This document shows, in pieces, positions 38,712 through 49,070 of a stretch of DNA of 58,262 nt. Position 1 is the first letter of the stretch; each line of letters starts with the position of its first letter. The translations under genes were made by a program, and so were the position numbers. The notes under the pieces are model-generated. The model was not told the DNA's origin. It ran no database searches and saw only the letters and a program-made list of their open reading frames with translations. Source of the DNA: Flavipsychrobacter sp. (GTDB lineage Bacteria > Bacteroidota > Bacteroidia > Chitinophagales > Chitinophagaceae); NCBI GenBank assembly GCA_016786565.1, contig JAEUVY010000029.1, positions 1 to 58,262 of the forward strand. Reading direction: 5' to 3'.

Positions 38712-41700
38712 TTATGGTTCAAATATCAACCTAATGACATTTCTATCTCCGTTATTTCCGGCGAAATCAGATATATATACACCAGGGGCGATGTCTTCCG
38801 GCATATTCACAACCGTTGTACCCGAAGTCATTTGTTGACTCATTATCAGCTTTCCGTCCATTGATAGCAACCTGAAAACACCATTTGTTGATGTTATTAC
38901 AGAAAATGATCTTGTGGTTGGATTGGGAAACAATGAGAAGCTACTGAGCTGTGGTTCTGCAACAGCCGGACGCCCACCGGTAGCAACGACCTCTAAACTG
39001 CGTATCGCGGAGCATCCTGTTGCGGTAACCCGGTACGTAATAGTAGCAGAACCTATACTAATTCCAGTAGCTATACCGGTCGTGTTCCCGACACTCGCAA
39101 TAGACGGTGCTGAAGAAGTCCAGGTGCCACCACCTGTTGTGCATGACAGTGTTGCAGTTGACGCTACAGCTATTGATGTAGTACCGGTGATGTCTGCAGG
39201 TTGTGGTTTAACCGTAAAAGAAGCTGTTTTGAAACATCCTGCACTCAAGATATAGGACACAAGCGTTGTTCCCTGCGCCAAGCCGGTGATCGTTCCGGTT
39301 GATCCGTCGATCATCGCCAGAGTTGTGTTTGCTACAGACCACGTTCCGCCGGTTGCTGAATGGCTGAGTGTAGTACTTGAACCGGCACAAACGTTCGTTG
39401 AGCCTGAAATGGCCGCTACCGACGGGTTTACGGTTACCTGGACAATGCTCATGCAACCCGTGCCTATGCTGTACGTTATGTTCGCGGTACCGATACTCAC
39501 TCCTGTTACCACACCGGATGCTGACCCGACTGAGGCTTTAGCTGAGGAACTACTTGTCCAGGATCCACCACCGGTTGAGTTAGAGAGACTTACAGACTGA
39601 CCCTGGCACACAGTTGAGGGGCCTGCTGTTGCCGGTAGCGCTCCATTAACAGTGACAACAATAGTTCGGGCGCATCCGGCAGCATTGGTGTAACTGATCG
39701 TTGCCGTGCCTGCACCAATCCCGGTTAACGTACCGGTTGTAGATGATAGTGAACCGACCGTTGCAATAGAACTATTTGAACTGCTCCAGCTTTGTCCGGA
39801 CGTGCCTGATGTCAATACTGTCGTATTGCCTACACACAATATTGTAGTTCCCGATACTGTGGCCGGAGTGGAGTTAACCGTGATATTATTAACGCGTTTA
39901 CAGCCTGTTGGTAAAGAATAAGTGATGTTAGTATTGCCCGCTGAGATACCCGAAACTATTCCGGTAGAGGATCCTATTGTGGCAACAGAACCCGAGCTGC
40001 TGGTCCATTTGCCACCGGTAGTAGCACTCTGCAATGTGTCGGCACTGCCACTGCACAATGACGAGAATCCTGTTATTGGTTCCGGAAGGCTATTTACTGT
40101 GACTACCCTTGTACTATAGCATCCGGTTGAAGTCACCCTGTATGTGATTGTTGCGGTTCCTGCATCAGTACCGCTCACTACACCTGATGATACGTTGACA
40201 GCAGCTACGTCAGGATCGCTGCTGGTCCACGTCCCACCGCCAACCGGATTGCCCTGGGTAGTGATTGCTCCCATACATACCGTGTCAGCACCCGTTATTG
40301 CACCCGGCACCGCATAGACGTAGAACCCGCGTGTTTTGAAACATCCGGCCGAAATAGCGTATGTAATGGTCGTTGACCCGGTTGTTATGCCGGTAACCAT
40401 GCCCGACGTGCCATTTATTGTAGCTACAGCAATATTGCTACTACTCCATGTGCCTCCTGCAATCGGGTGGCTGACATAAGTGCTCTGGCCCATGCAACCG
40501 TTTCCTGAGCCTGCAATAGCGGCTGGTGCCGCAGTGACGGTTACATTAGTACTTGTGTAACATGCCGGAGCGGTTTTGTATGTGATTGTAGCTGTTCCGG
40601 TTGATACTCCGGTGACAACGCCGGAAGAAGAAACTGAGGCAATCGTGCCCGAGCTACCGGACCAGGTGCCGCCTGTGGTAGCTGAACTGAGGGTTGAAGT
40701 GCTTCCGGAACAAATCGTGGTTGCACCCGTTATTGCGTCCGGTGCGGGGTTAACTGTGATCACCGATGTTCTCACACATCCTGTTGTCGTGTATGTAATT
40801 GTACTTGTTCCCGTTGCGATGCCTGTGATTATCGTAGTTGACGAAACATTTGTACCGGTACTTGCTATTGAAGTATTTGAGCTGCTCCAACTACCCCCAG
40901 TTGTGGTGGAAGCAAGAGAGGTGGTGTTGCCGACGCACAATGACGATAGTCCCGTAATGACTGCAGGCAATACGCCAACACTTACCGTTGCTGTGATTCT
41001 GCATCCCGTCGTTAATGTGTAAGAAATGACGGATGTTCCTGAGGCAACTCCTGTGACAACTCCCGTAGTTGAACCGATAGTCGCTTTTGACGTGTTGCTA
41101 CTTGACCATGTGCCGCCCGATGTAGAGTTGGATAGTGTAGTTGTATTGCCCGTACACACGGCTAGCGATCCTGAAATGTTAGCCGGAATAGGGTTCACAG
41201 TTACTGCTGTTGTATTTGAACAGCCACCTATAGTATAGGTTATGTTTGTGGTGCCGGCTGATACACCCGAATAAGTTCCAGTTGAAGCATTAATAGTGGC
41301 CACACTTGTATTGCCGCTGGTCCAGGAGCCGCCGGTGGTAGAAGTCAGTGTTGCATTAGCCCCAACGCAAACCAGAGACGGGCCCGAGATCGAAATTGGA
41401 ATATTCTGAATTGTTACTGACCTGGTCTGGAAGCAGCCGGTCGAAGTTGTGTATGTCACTTGTACGGTACCAATTGCCAATCCGGTAAGTGAGCCCGAGG
41501 TAGTACCGATATTTGCGAGCGATGTGTTGCTGACGGTCCATGTTCCACCTGTTGCGGGGTGCGATAATGTGATACCGGATCCGACGCACACGTGTGACGG
41601 TCCTGAAATTGCCGGCAAGCCAACTGTCACCACAATGGTGCGGTAGCAGCCGGTGCCGGTGCTGTAGGTAATGTTAGTGGTCCCGTTGGCTATGCCCGTA

Positions 41701-44700
41701 ACAATTCCTGTCGTTCCGACACTTGCGATTGAAGAATTGCTGCTTGACCATGTGCCGCCACTCACGGGATGAGACAGCGTCGCAGTTCCGCCAACGCATA
41801 TTGCCGTACTACCCGAAATTGCCGGACTGAGGACATTTACACTCATCACAATAGTGGCTGACCCGGTCCCGCAACCTGTGGTTAGTGCGTAGGTCATTCT
41901 TGTTGTGCCGCTTGCAACGCCGGTCACCATTCCTGATGCACTACCGATACTTGCTATTCCAACATCATTTGACGCCCATGTTCCACCGGCAATTGAGCCG
42001 GTGAGTGATGTTGTGGCTCCGACACAAACAGTTGGTCCGCCGGAGATCGTTACCGACGAGGGTAATGGCTGAACCGTGACAACAATCATGTTCGAAGTAG
42101 AACCACATGCATTTGTTCTTGTGTAGCTAATGTGCGCTGTGCCCGCGGATACTCCGGAAACGATGCCGGCTGTGCCCACATTGGCAATCGAACTGTTGCT
42201 TGTGCTCCAGGAGCCACCGGTCATAGTAGCAGATATTGTCGTGCTTCCTCCCTGACATAGTGATGTAGTTCCTGTCAAAGTACTTGCAGCAGGTGTAGAA
42301 TTCACAGTGGTTGTAAACGTGCTGTAGTTTATTCCGCAACTATTCGTCGTGCCGTATGAAATTGTTACGACCCCGGCTGCTAAACCGGTCAATACTCCTG
42401 CTGTATTTATTGAACCTGTTGCAGGTGCCGATGAACTCCATGTTCCGCCGGTTACCGTGTTCGAATAAGACGCGGTCGCACCGGCGCACAATGACGATAC
42501 TCCGGTAATTGAGCCGGCATCGGCAGGGGTTTCAGTTGTGAATACGTGTGTTGCATATGAAGTTCCGCAACCGGTCGGTACGTTGTAAGAGATCGTGACA
42601 ACTCCGGCAGAAACACCGGTAACCAGCCCGCCGGTCCCTACAGTAGCTATGCCACTGTTTGACGAGCTCCACGTGCCACCGCTGATGGATGCCGAAAGTG
42701 ATGCGGAACTGCCGGAGCAAGTTGTTGTTGGTCCCGAGATCGATACGCTTTCGGACGTGGTAGTTACGGTTACGATTTTTGTTGCCGATCCGCCTGCGGT
42801 TGTGTAGCTGATGACGGCAGTGCCTGCAGCAACGCCAAAGACGACGCCGGATGAAGAACCTACGGTTGCAATACCGGAATTCGACGAGCTCCATGTTCCA
42901 CCGGAGGTTGCATTACTAAGTGATATTGATGACGATACGCAAACGCTTGACGGTCCCGATATCTGATTTAACGGCGCGTTTATAAAAATCGAAATTGAGC
43001 TGCTGTATGGATTGCAAGTGGCAATGTCTTGCTTGCCGTCATTGTTCAGGTCAGCGATCGCAATTCCCCATACCGATGTGTCTGCATCAAACATCTTCTG
43101 GCCGGAAAAAGGTGTAGTCGAGGTAGTTCCTGTATTCAATCGCACACTTAGTTTTCCTTCTCCATATCTATTTGATACTATTTCAGTCTTTCCGTCTCCG
43201 GACAGATCGGCAAGTTCAACGTCAGCACATATTCCTGCCTGAAAACCAAGGTGTACGGAAAGGCTAATATCTGAAGAACCGCTGGAATTAGAATAAAGAG
43301 TGAGGTTTTCGGCATAATTGTTTGCTATAACAAGATCCTGAGCATTATTATTGTTGAAGTTTCCCAAAGTGATTGCTATCGGGTCGCCGCTGGCGGCAGC
43401 CTCGAAGTCAACTTTCGAAGCAAAAGATATCGTTCCGCCGCTAAAGGTGTTTCGCAGGACGGAAACACTGTCTGAGTAACATGCCACTGCTATGTCGGGC
43501 ATCCCATCATACGAAATCGTTCCGATCGCAATGTCACTCGGATTGGTTCCGGTAGCGAAATTGACACCAGAGGCAAAACTAATGGTGGAGACTGTGCTGG
43601 TATTTTTAAAGATCGATACTGAATTCTGGGTGAAATTAGTCACGGCTACATCAGGCCTTCCATCCATGTCCAGATCACCAACAGCCAGTTTGTGGTCTTC
43701 TGTGCCACTACCGTAGTCAATTCGTGTTGCAAATGAAGTATTGCCGGGCGTGCTTGTATTAGTGAATAATGAAAATACTCCACCTGATTCATTGCTGGTG
43801 AGAACATCGGGCTTTCCGTCTCCATTAATATCTGCAATGGCCAACCCGGAAGGGTTGTTTGCGGTTAGTAATAATGGGGAAGAGAATGCAACCGTTCCGG
43901 CTGTGCCTGTATTCCGCCATATAATAAGTTTGTTGGCACTTTGATCAATGAAAACAAGATCAGATTTAGTGTCTCCGTCTATGTCCGTTGATCTGATCTG
44001 CGATGGAAACCCGGAGCCTGTAGAGAAGTCAAGCCTGGATGCAAAATTGACAGTTCCGGGGGCAAAAGTGCTATTGTTGAAAGTAGGTGTAAAGTGGTAC
44101 AGAGACGTAGTGGACAGATTACAGCCACCGACACTCAGGGATAAAGGCGAGTAGCTGGCACCCGACGGCACGTTCATGGTCAGACTGGTTGCCGATGCCG
44201 ATGTTACTGTTGCCTGTGTCGCTCCGAAGAAGACGCGGTTGACGGTTGGGTCTGAACTGAAATTAGTGCCGGTGATGGTAACAGATGTGCCAACGTTACC
44301 CGACGAAGGGCTGACCGAGGAGATAGTTGGTGCTACCGTATTTGAAATGGTTACAGCCGTTGTAGATGTCACTGTACATGTTGATGCTGTAACTACAACC
44401 GAATATGTTCCTGCGTTGCTTAAAGTCGCACCACTAAGCACCGGTGTGTTTACCGTTGAGGTAAAACCCGATGGTCCTGTCCAGTTAAACGTGGCATTTC
44501 CCGGGTCGCTTGCAGACAAATTTATCGGATTCCCCACGCAAAAGGGACCAGAATTACTTGCTGTGATCGTGTACACTCCCGGTCCCCTTATTTCATAGCC
44601 ATTGCCATATCCCTCGTGGGTAACAGGGTTTGACGCACTGACATATATGTTCTTAATAAACGACGAGGAGCTTGTAACTGAAGGGGCCCAAAATCGATAG

Positions 44701-45005
44701 TAGATCTTTTTTACCATGTAAAATGGCGTAGGGGAGGTTGTGTCGAAATTCAGGGAGGTATGCCATGTTATTTTGTCCTTTGAGATTTCTATTCCGGCGT
44801 CACCGCAGTTTGATGACACATTAAACCCCGGCTCCCAGGATGTGGCAAAAACAAAACTGTCAAATCTGTACTCGCATTGGAACGGCCTTCCTGCGGAATA
44901 AGTATGGTTCGCCGGAGTAACGGTGAAATATCCGGCTTGACATTCGGTTTTTTGCAGGAATACTGTGACAAACAGAGTAATGCAAAACAGTAAGCGGGAA
45001 AACAT
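38712..45005 (-). CDS. Giant secreted protein with FG-GAP and 18 Ig-like repeats, T9SS cargo (2097 aa)
   Basis: The start at 45005 gives a normal signal peptide (MFSRLLFCITLFVTVFLQKT); an in-frame ATG at 45065 would prepend 20 odd residues. In order: an N-terminal domain (to about 240), an IPT/TIG-like domain (SVSPSSGNVGTSVTITGTNF), about seven FG-GAP/VCBS repeats (DIDGDTKSDLVF, DINGDGKPDVLT, DLDMDGRPDVAV), 18 tandem BIG2-like repeats of about 70-78 residues, and a T9SS sorting domain (FSLFPNPTTRSFSVI). The repeats follow I.GP..VC.G...L....GGTWSSSN..IA.VG...G.VTGV..GT..ITY....GC, with one Cys near each end. It is probably a surface adhesin or filament-like protein. Confidence 0.93.
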   Translation of the reverse strand: MFSRLLFCITLFVTVFLQKTECQAGYFTVTPANHTYSAGRPFQCEYRFDSFVFATSWEPGFNVSSNCGDAGIEISKDKITWHTSLNFDTTSPTPFYMVKKIYYRFWAPSVTSSSSFIKNIYVSASNPVTHEGYGNGYEIRGPGVYTITASNSGPFCVGNPINLSASDPGNATFNWTGPSGFTSTVNTPVLSGATLSNAGTYSVVVTASTCTVTSTTAVTISNTVAPTISSVSPSSGNVGTSVTITGTNFSSDPTVNRVFFGATQATVTSASATSLTMNVPSGASYSPLSLSVGGCNLSTTSLYHFTPTFNNSTFAPGTVNFASRLDFSTGSGFPSQIRSTDIDGDTKSDLVFIDQSANKLIIWRNTGTAGTVAFSSPLLLTANNPSGLAIADINGDGKPDVLTSNESGGVFSLFTNTSTPGNTSFATRIDYGSGTEDHKLAVGDLDMDGRPDVAVTNFTQNSVSIFKNTSTVSTISFASGVNFATGTNPSDIAIGTISYDGMPDIAVACYSDSVSVLRNTFSGGTISFASKVDFEAAASGDPIAITLGNFNNNNAQDLVIANNYAENLTLYSNSSGSSDISLSVHLGFQAGICADVELADLSGDGKTEIVSNRYGEGKLSVRLNTGTTSTTPFSGQKMFDADTSVWGIAIADLNNDGKQDIATCNPYSSSISIFINAPLNQISGPSSVCVSSSISLSNATSGGTWSSSNSGIATVGSSSGVVFGVAAGTAVISYTTAGGSATKIVTVTTTSESVSISGPTTTCSGSSASLSASISGGTWSSSNSGIATVGTGGLVTGVSAGVVTISYNVPTGCGTSYATHVFTTETPADAGSITGVSSLCAGATASYSNTVTGGTWSSSAPATGSINTAGVLTGLAAGVVTISYGTTNSCGINYSTFTTTVNSTPAASTLTGTTSLCQGGSTTISATMTGGSWSTSNSSIANVGTAGIVSGVSAGTAHISYTRTNACGSTSNMIVVTVQPLPSSVTISGGPTVCVGATTSLTGSIAGGTWASNDVGIASIGSASGMVTGVASGTTRMTYALTTGCGTGSATIVMSVNVLSPAISGSTAICVGGTATLSHPVSGGTWSSSNSSIASVGTTGIVTGIANGTTNITYSTGTGCYRTIVVTVGLPAISGPSHVCVGSGITLSHPATGGTWTVSNTSLANIGTTSGSLTGLAIGTVQVTYTTSTGCFQTRSVTIQNIPISISGPSLVCVGANATLTSTTGGSWTSGNTSVATINASTGTYSGVSAGTTNITYTIGGCSNTTAVTVNPIPANISGSLAVCTGNTTTLSNSTSGGTWSSSNTSKATIGSTTGVVTGVASGTSVISYTLTTGCRITATVSVGVLPAVITGLSSLCVGNTTSLASTTTGGSWSSSNTSIASTGTNVSSTTIITGIATGTSTITYTTTGCVRTSVITVNPAPDAITGATTICSGSTSTLSSATTGGTWSGSSGTIASVSSSGVVTGVSTGTATITYKTAPACYTSTNVTVTAAPAAIAGSGNGCMGQSTYVSHPIAGGTWSSSNIAVATINGTSGMVTGITTGSTTITYAISAGCFKTRGFYVYAVPGAITGADTVCMGAITTQGNPVGGGTWTSSDPDVAAVNVSSGVVSGTDAGTATITYRVTSTGCYSTRVVTVNSLPEPITGFSSLCSGSADTLQSATTGGKWTSSSGSVATIGSSTGIVSGISAGNTNITYSLPTGCKRVNNITVNSTPATVSGTTILCVGNTTVLTSGTSGQSWSSSNSSIATVGSLSSTTGTLTGIGAGTATISYTNAAGCARTIVVTVNGALPATAGPSTVCQGQSVSLSNSTGGGSWTSSSSAKASVGSASGVVTGVSIGTANITYSIGTGCMSIVQVTVNPSVAAISGSTNVCAGSSTTLSHSATGGTWSVANTTLAMIDGSTGTITGLAQGTTLVSYILSAGCFKTASFTVKPQPADITGTTSIAVASTATLSCTTGGGTWTSSAPSIASVGNTTGIATGISIGSATITYRVTATGCSAIRSLEVVATGGRPAVAEPQLSSFSLFPNPTTRSFSVITSTNGVFRLLSMDGKLIMSQQMTSGTTVVNMPEDIAPGVYISDFAGNNGDRNVIRLIFEP
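38983..42970 (-). repeat. 18 tandem BIG2-like coding repeats in the giant protein
   Basis: Reading the product, 18 units of about 70-78 residues can be aligned on GG(T/S)W(S/T)SSN, (I/V)A..G, TG(I/V/L)..GT..ITY and the two Cys. The first unit lacks the second Cys (TTAGGSATK) and the last lacks the first (SIAVASTATL). The DNA repeats are degenerate: the same residues are spelled with different codons, so the array is old rather than a recent expansion. Boundaries are approximate. Confidence 0.85.
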
Positions 45006-45093
45006 ATGCAACTTTTGGTTGGCAGAAGTATTTTCCGATAAGGCAGTTGAGGTACTTGTATTCATCGGTAATAGAAGATTTTACAGATATCCT

Positions 45094-45101
45094 CAAATAT
45101 A
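45094..45101 (-). promoter_or_regulatory. -7-like element upstream of the giant protein gene
   Basis: The minus strand reads TATATTTG (TAnnTTTG consensus), 88 bases before the chosen start at 45005. A TTG at the usual -33 distance is not clear. It indicates a transcription start for the giant gene but does not decide between the two possible start codons. Confidence 0.35.
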
Positions 45102-45253
45102 CCGACCGTGTATGTGGAATGGTGTTAATGTGTTGCTATTGATAATTTATTGTCAATGCAACTTAATCGGAACGGCTTTCAAACAATACTAGACCGTACT
45201 GTACCGGTTTTTCAGGTATAAAGGTCCTTGGTTGCCTATCGGACAAACTGAAC

Positions 45254-46600
45254 TTACTCTTTTTCCTTGCCTTTTACCTCAAACAGCTTTTCCTTGTCCA
45301 CCACGTTCACCCTGTTTTTGTCTTTCAGGGTGCGGGCAATGGCGCCATATGGTGCTGCAACCACCTCTTCATTCTCCTTTAGGCCAGAGAGGATCTCAAG
45401 GTATTTATTGTCCTGCAGGCCGGTCTTTACATCGCGCAGTTCCACGATCTTGCGGGCGGCGTCATATACAAACACCACTTCGCGTATCTCGTTGGTTATA
45501 GCACCGGTCTCGTCTTTTTTCTTCACGCTATCGGGCCAGTCGCGGGTGGTTACGGCGTTCACAGGCACCGAAAGGATGTTCTCCTGACGATTGGTTTGTA
45601 TCTCTACAGATGCCGACATGCCCGGTTTGAACGGGAACTTGCCGTGGGTCATCTTAGCAGTAAGGTCTTCGTAGCTTGACGGGAGGATGAGGATGTGTAC
45701 CGTATAGTTGGTCACCTGATCGGTGCTGCTACCGGCGGCCGCTCCAAGTGCCGACTTTGCGCTGCTTACGGCCACTTTCGATACTATGCCTTTGAATTTC
45801 CTGTTGCGGTAGGCATCAGCATCTATGATGGTGGTGTCGCCGATCTTAACTTTAGATATGTCGGTTTCGCTTACATCCACGCGCACTTCAATGCGGCTCA
45901 TATCGGCAATGGTCAGCATTTCAGTACCGGCCATCTGAGCAGTTCCCACAACACGTTCACCTTTTTTTACATTCAGCTGCGAAATGATGCCCGATGTGGG
46001 CGCTACTATTGTAGTGCGTTGCAGGTTCTCGCGTGCCTGAGACAAGCCGGCCATAGCGCCCTGAACGGTGAATTTTCCGCCCATGGCTGTAGCCTTTGAA
46101 CCTTCGTAGGTTGCTTTTGCCGACTTATAGGTGGCCTCGCCCTGTTCAAATTCCAGTTGCGAGATCACTTTTTGTTCATATAGTTTTTTGTTGCGGTTGT
46201 AGGTGGCCAGTGCCAATTGGTATTGCGATTCTGCCTGTGCCATCATCTCCCTGGTGTTCTGCACACTGGCTTTCGACTGTTCTACCGAGGCGGTCGCCTG
46301 ATTTACCAGAGAACTGTATATGGCTGCATTGATGCGCACCAGCACATCACCTTTTTTTACACTATCACCTTCCTCTATATTCAGCATTATGATCTCACCA
46401 CTCACCTCGGGTGCTATCTTCACTTCAGTTTCGGGGTATATTTTGCCGCTGGCGGTCACGGTCTCGGTGATTGTGTGGCGGGCCACTTTTTCTACAGATA
46501 CCTTTACTCCATCGTCGTTGCGGGTTTTCATATAGGCAACAACGGCAGCGATTATCAGCACCAATCCCCCAACGATCAACCAGACTTTTTTTGACTTCAT
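45254..46600 (-). CDS. HlyD/MacA-type periplasmic adaptor (membrane-fusion) protein (448 aa)
   Basis: The start at 46600 (MKSKKVWLIVGGLVLIIAAV) gives one N-terminal membrane anchor. Next come a first lipoyl half (EVSGEIIMLNIEEGDSVKKG), a coiled-coil hairpin (about 100-190), the second lipoyl half (TTIVAPTSGIISQLNVKKGE), a beta-barrel domain (MSRIEVRVDVSETDISKVKI) and a membrane-proximal domain. This is the RND/MacA adaptor layout. Such proteins join an inner-membrane pump to an outer-membrane exit duct, but no pump or duct gene is next to it here, so the substrate is unknown. It is divergent from maeB. Confidence 0.93.
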   Translation of the reverse strand: MKSKKVWLIVGGLVLIIAAVVAYMKTRNDDGVKVSVEKVARHTITETVTASGKIYPETEVKIAPEVSGEIIMLNIEEGDSVKKGDVLVRINAAIYSSLVNQATASVEQSKASVQNTREMMAQAESQYQLALATYNRNKKLYEQKVISQLEFEQGEATYKSAKATYEGSKATAMGGKFTVQGAMAGLSQARENLQRTTIVAPTSGIISQLNVKKGERVVGTAQMAGTEMLTIADMSRIEVRVDVSETDISKVKIGDTTIIDADAYRNRKFKGIVSKVAVSSAKSALGAAAGSSTDQVTNYTVHILILPSSYEDLTAKMTHGKFPFKPGMSASVEIQTNRQENILSVPVNAVTTRDWPDSVKKKDETGAITNEIREVVFVYDAARKIVELRDVKTGLQDNKYLEILSGLKENEEVVAAPYGAIARTLKDKNRVNVVDKEKLFEVKGKEKE

Positions 46601-46725
46601 ACTTCTATACGGAATGACGGTGTAAATATAAGGGAAAGGTGTGACGTGTATTTTATTAGTGCCCTGTTCTTTCACATTTATGGGCATATTTGTACCTTAG
46701 TTGACTCAAAAAATGAGATTATATA

Positions 46726-49005
46726 ATGGCTCAACTGATCAGGAAGGAAGATGCATTGGAATATCACGCCAAAGGAAGGCCCGGAAAGATAGAAGTAGTA
46801 CCCACTAAAGAAACCAAAACACAGCGCGACCTTGCGTTGGCTTATTCGCCCGGTGTGGCTGAGCCTTGCATGGATATTCATGCCAATCCGGACGACGTTT
46901 ATAAATACACAGCAAAGGGGAATCTGGTAGCTGTTATCAGCAACGGTACAGCGGTACTGGGGCTGGGCGATATTGGTCCGGAGGCATCAAAGCCGGTAAT
47001 GGAAGGTAAGGGACTGCTATTCAAAATATATGCCGACATCGATGTGTTCGACATAGAATTGAACTCCCGCACTGTCGATGAGTTTGTGAGTGTGGTAAAG
47101 GCACTGGAGCCCACATTCGGTGGTATCAATCTGGAGGATATAAAAGCACCTGAGTGCTTTGAGATAGAACGCAGACTGAAAGAGGAACTCAGCATCCCCA
47201 TTATGCACGACGACCAGCATGGCACCGCTATCATATCGGGTGCGGCCCTGCTGAACGCGCTGGAGCTGGTGGGTAAGAAGATATCGGAAGTGAAGATCGT
47301 GGTAAGCGGCGCGGGTGCTTCGGCTATTTCGTGCTGCAAAATATATATGAGCCTCGGTGCAAGGGTAGAGAACATGTATATGTTCGACACCAAGGGACTC
47401 ATAGTAAAGTCGCGTACAGACCTGGACGAGAACAAACGCATATTCGCGCAAGACGCTGAACCCGTGGACCTCGCTACCGCCATGAAGGGTGCAGACGTGT
47501 TCATTGGTCTGTCAAAGGGCAATATAGTTTCTCAGGATATGGTGAAGGGCATGGGTAGCAACCCGATTGTGTTTGCGCTTGCCAACCCCAACCCCGAGAT
47601 CACTTATGATGATGCGCTTGCCGCCCGCCCAGATGTGATAATGGCTACCGGTCGCAGCGACTATCCTAATCAGGTGAACAATGTGCTTGGTTTTCCCTAC
47701 ATCTTCCGTGGCGCGCTGGATGTGAGGGCAAGCGGCATAAACGAGGCCATGAAGCTGGCGGCGGTGCATGCATTGGCGGCACTGGCCAAACAGCCTGTGC
47801 CCGATATTGTGAACGTAGCGTATAATAATGATCTTCTCCGCTTCGGGCCTACCTACATCATACCTAAGCCAATGGACCCACGTCTGTTGGTGACAGTGTC
47901 TACCGCTGTGGCCAGGGCGGCCATGGAAAGCGGGGTGGCAAGGAAGCCGATAACCGACTGGACAGCGTATGAGAATGAACTGTATCGTCGCTCCGGCTCT
48001 TACGATAACCTGCTGAAGTACATCAACAATAAAGCCAAGCAGAATCCGAAGAGGGTGGTGTTTGCAGAAGCCGAGAATATCAAGATCCTGAGGGCAGCCC
48101 AGATAGCTGCAGACGAGGGAATAGCGATACCTATTCTGTTGGGCAATGAGACTAAGATCCGCTCGATGATTGAAGAATATGATCTGCACCTGGATGGTAT
48201 ACAGATCATAGACCCTAAAAACGAAAGCAGTGAAGCGGTGCGCAACAAATATGGCGATATGTTCTTCGAGATGCGCCAGCGCCGTGGAGTGAATTTCTAT
48301 GAAGCGCGCAAACTGATGCGTGAGCGCAACTACTTTGGTTGTATGATGGTGCATAACGGCGAGGCCGACGCAATGCTGTCCGGTCTCACCCGCAAGTACC
48401 CTGATACGATAAAGCCCGCACTGGAGATAATAGGTATGGAAGAAGGAGTGAGGCGTGTTGCGGGCATGTACATCATGCTCACTAAGCGCGGACCATTGTT
48501 CTTCGCAGATACCACACTCAATTTCAATCCTACAGAAGAAGAGCTGGTTGATATAACAATGCTTACCGCTGACATGGTAAGCAGTTTCAACATCAAGCCG
48601 CGCATAGCGATGCTGTCGTATTCCAATTTCGGCAGCAGCCCTTCTCACGAGGCGACAACAGTGCGCAACGCTGTAGCCCGCATCAAGAGCATGAATCCTG
48701 ATCTGGTTATTGACGGCGAGGTGCAGGCAGGTGTGGCCTTCAACAAAGATCTGCTGAAAGAAAACTATCCGTTCTCTGACCTTGTGAACGAGGCGCCCAA
48801 TGTGTTGATCTTCCCTAATCTTGCCGCCGGTAACATAGCGTACCATTTGCTGCAGGAGGTTGGCGGTGCCGAGGCTGTAGGACCGATCTTGCTGGGTCTG
48901 CGCAAGCCGGTATATGTGTTGCAACTGGGTAGCACTGTTCGCCAGATAGTGAACATGGTGGCACTTTCGGTAGTGGAAGCGCAGGTGAAGGGTACGTTTG
49001 AATAA
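46726..49005 (+). CDS. maeB: NADP-dependent malic enzyme with phosphotransacetylase-like C-terminal domain
   Basis: The enzyme oxidatively decarboxylates malate to pyruvate, making NADPH. At 759 aa it has the two-domain MaeB plan. The N-terminal malic-enzyme part (1 to about 425) has the catalytic Tyr region LALAYSPGVAEPC, GLGDIGPEASKPVMEGKG, the metal-site IMHDDQHGTAI and the NADP fold VVSGAGASA. The C-terminal part (about 430-759) resembles phosphotransacetylase (VVFAEAENIKILRAA, GLTRKYPDTIKPALEIIG) and is regulatory in known MaeB enzymes. It converges with the GH3 gene across a perfect 52-bp palindrome. Confidence 0.97.
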   Translation: MAQLIRKEDALEYHAKGRPGKIEVVPTKETKTQRDLALAYSPGVAEPCMDIHANPDDVYKYTAKGNLVAVISNGTAVLGLGDIGPEASKPVMEGKGLLFKIYADIDVFDIELNSRTVDEFVSVVKALEPTFGGINLEDIKAPECFEIERRLKEELSIPIMHDDQHGTAIISGAALLNALELVGKKISEVKIVVSGAGASAISCCKIYMSLGARVENMYMFDTKGLIVKSRTDLDENKRIFAQDAEPVDLATAMKGADVFIGLSKGNIVSQDMVKGMGSNPIVFALANPNPEITYDDALAARPDVIMATGRSDYPNQVNNVLGFPYIFRGALDVRASGINEAMKLAAVHALAALAKQPVPDIVNVAYNNDLLRFGPTYIIPKPMDPRLLVTVSTAVARAAMESGVARKPITDWTAYENELYRRSGSYDNLLKYINNKAKQNPKRVVFAEAENIKILRAAQIAADEGIAIPILLGNETKIRSMIEEYDLHLDGIQIIDPKNESSEAVRNKYGDMFFEMRQRRGVNFYEARKLMRERNYFGCMMVHNGEADAMLSGLTRKYPDTIKPALEIIGMEEGVRRVAGMYIMLTKRGPLFFADTTLNFNPTEEELVDITMLTADMVSSFNIKPRIAMLSYSNFGSSPSHEATTVRNAVARIKSMNPDLVIDGEVQAGVAFNKDLLKENYPFSDLVNEAPNVLIFPNLAAGNIAYHLLQEVGGAEAVGPILLGLRKPVYVLQLGSTVRQIVNMVALSVVEAQVKGTFE

Positions 49006-49014
49006 CAGACCAAA

Positions 49015-49066
49015 TATGACATAATTAGAATGGGCCGGATATCCGGCCCATTCTAATTATGTCATA
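49015..49066. terminator. Perfect 52-bp palindrome between convergent genes (bidirectional terminator)
   Basis: Bases 49015-49040 are the exact reverse complement of 49041-49066, with no loop bases. The G/C-rich core GGGCCGGATATCCGGCCC sits between A/T-rich arms. The maeB stop is nine bases to the left and the GH3 gene stop four bases to the right, so it fits a terminator used from both sides. The arms give T/A-rich tails rather than a clean T run. Confidence 0.8.
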
Positions 49067-49070
49067 CGAT

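Noticed and set aside
38914..44598. Many plus-strand open frames (up to about 150 codons) opposite the giant repeat protein
   Set aside because: They repeat every 200-250 bases with Val/Pro/Glu-rich products, a mirror of the Thr/Ser/Gly codons of the real minus-strand repeats.
47512..48924. A 470-codon open frame antisense to maeB
   Set aside because: It lies wholly within the well-conserved malic enzyme gene. Its translation is rich in His, Cys and Arg without motifs, as expected of a codon-biased antisense shadow.
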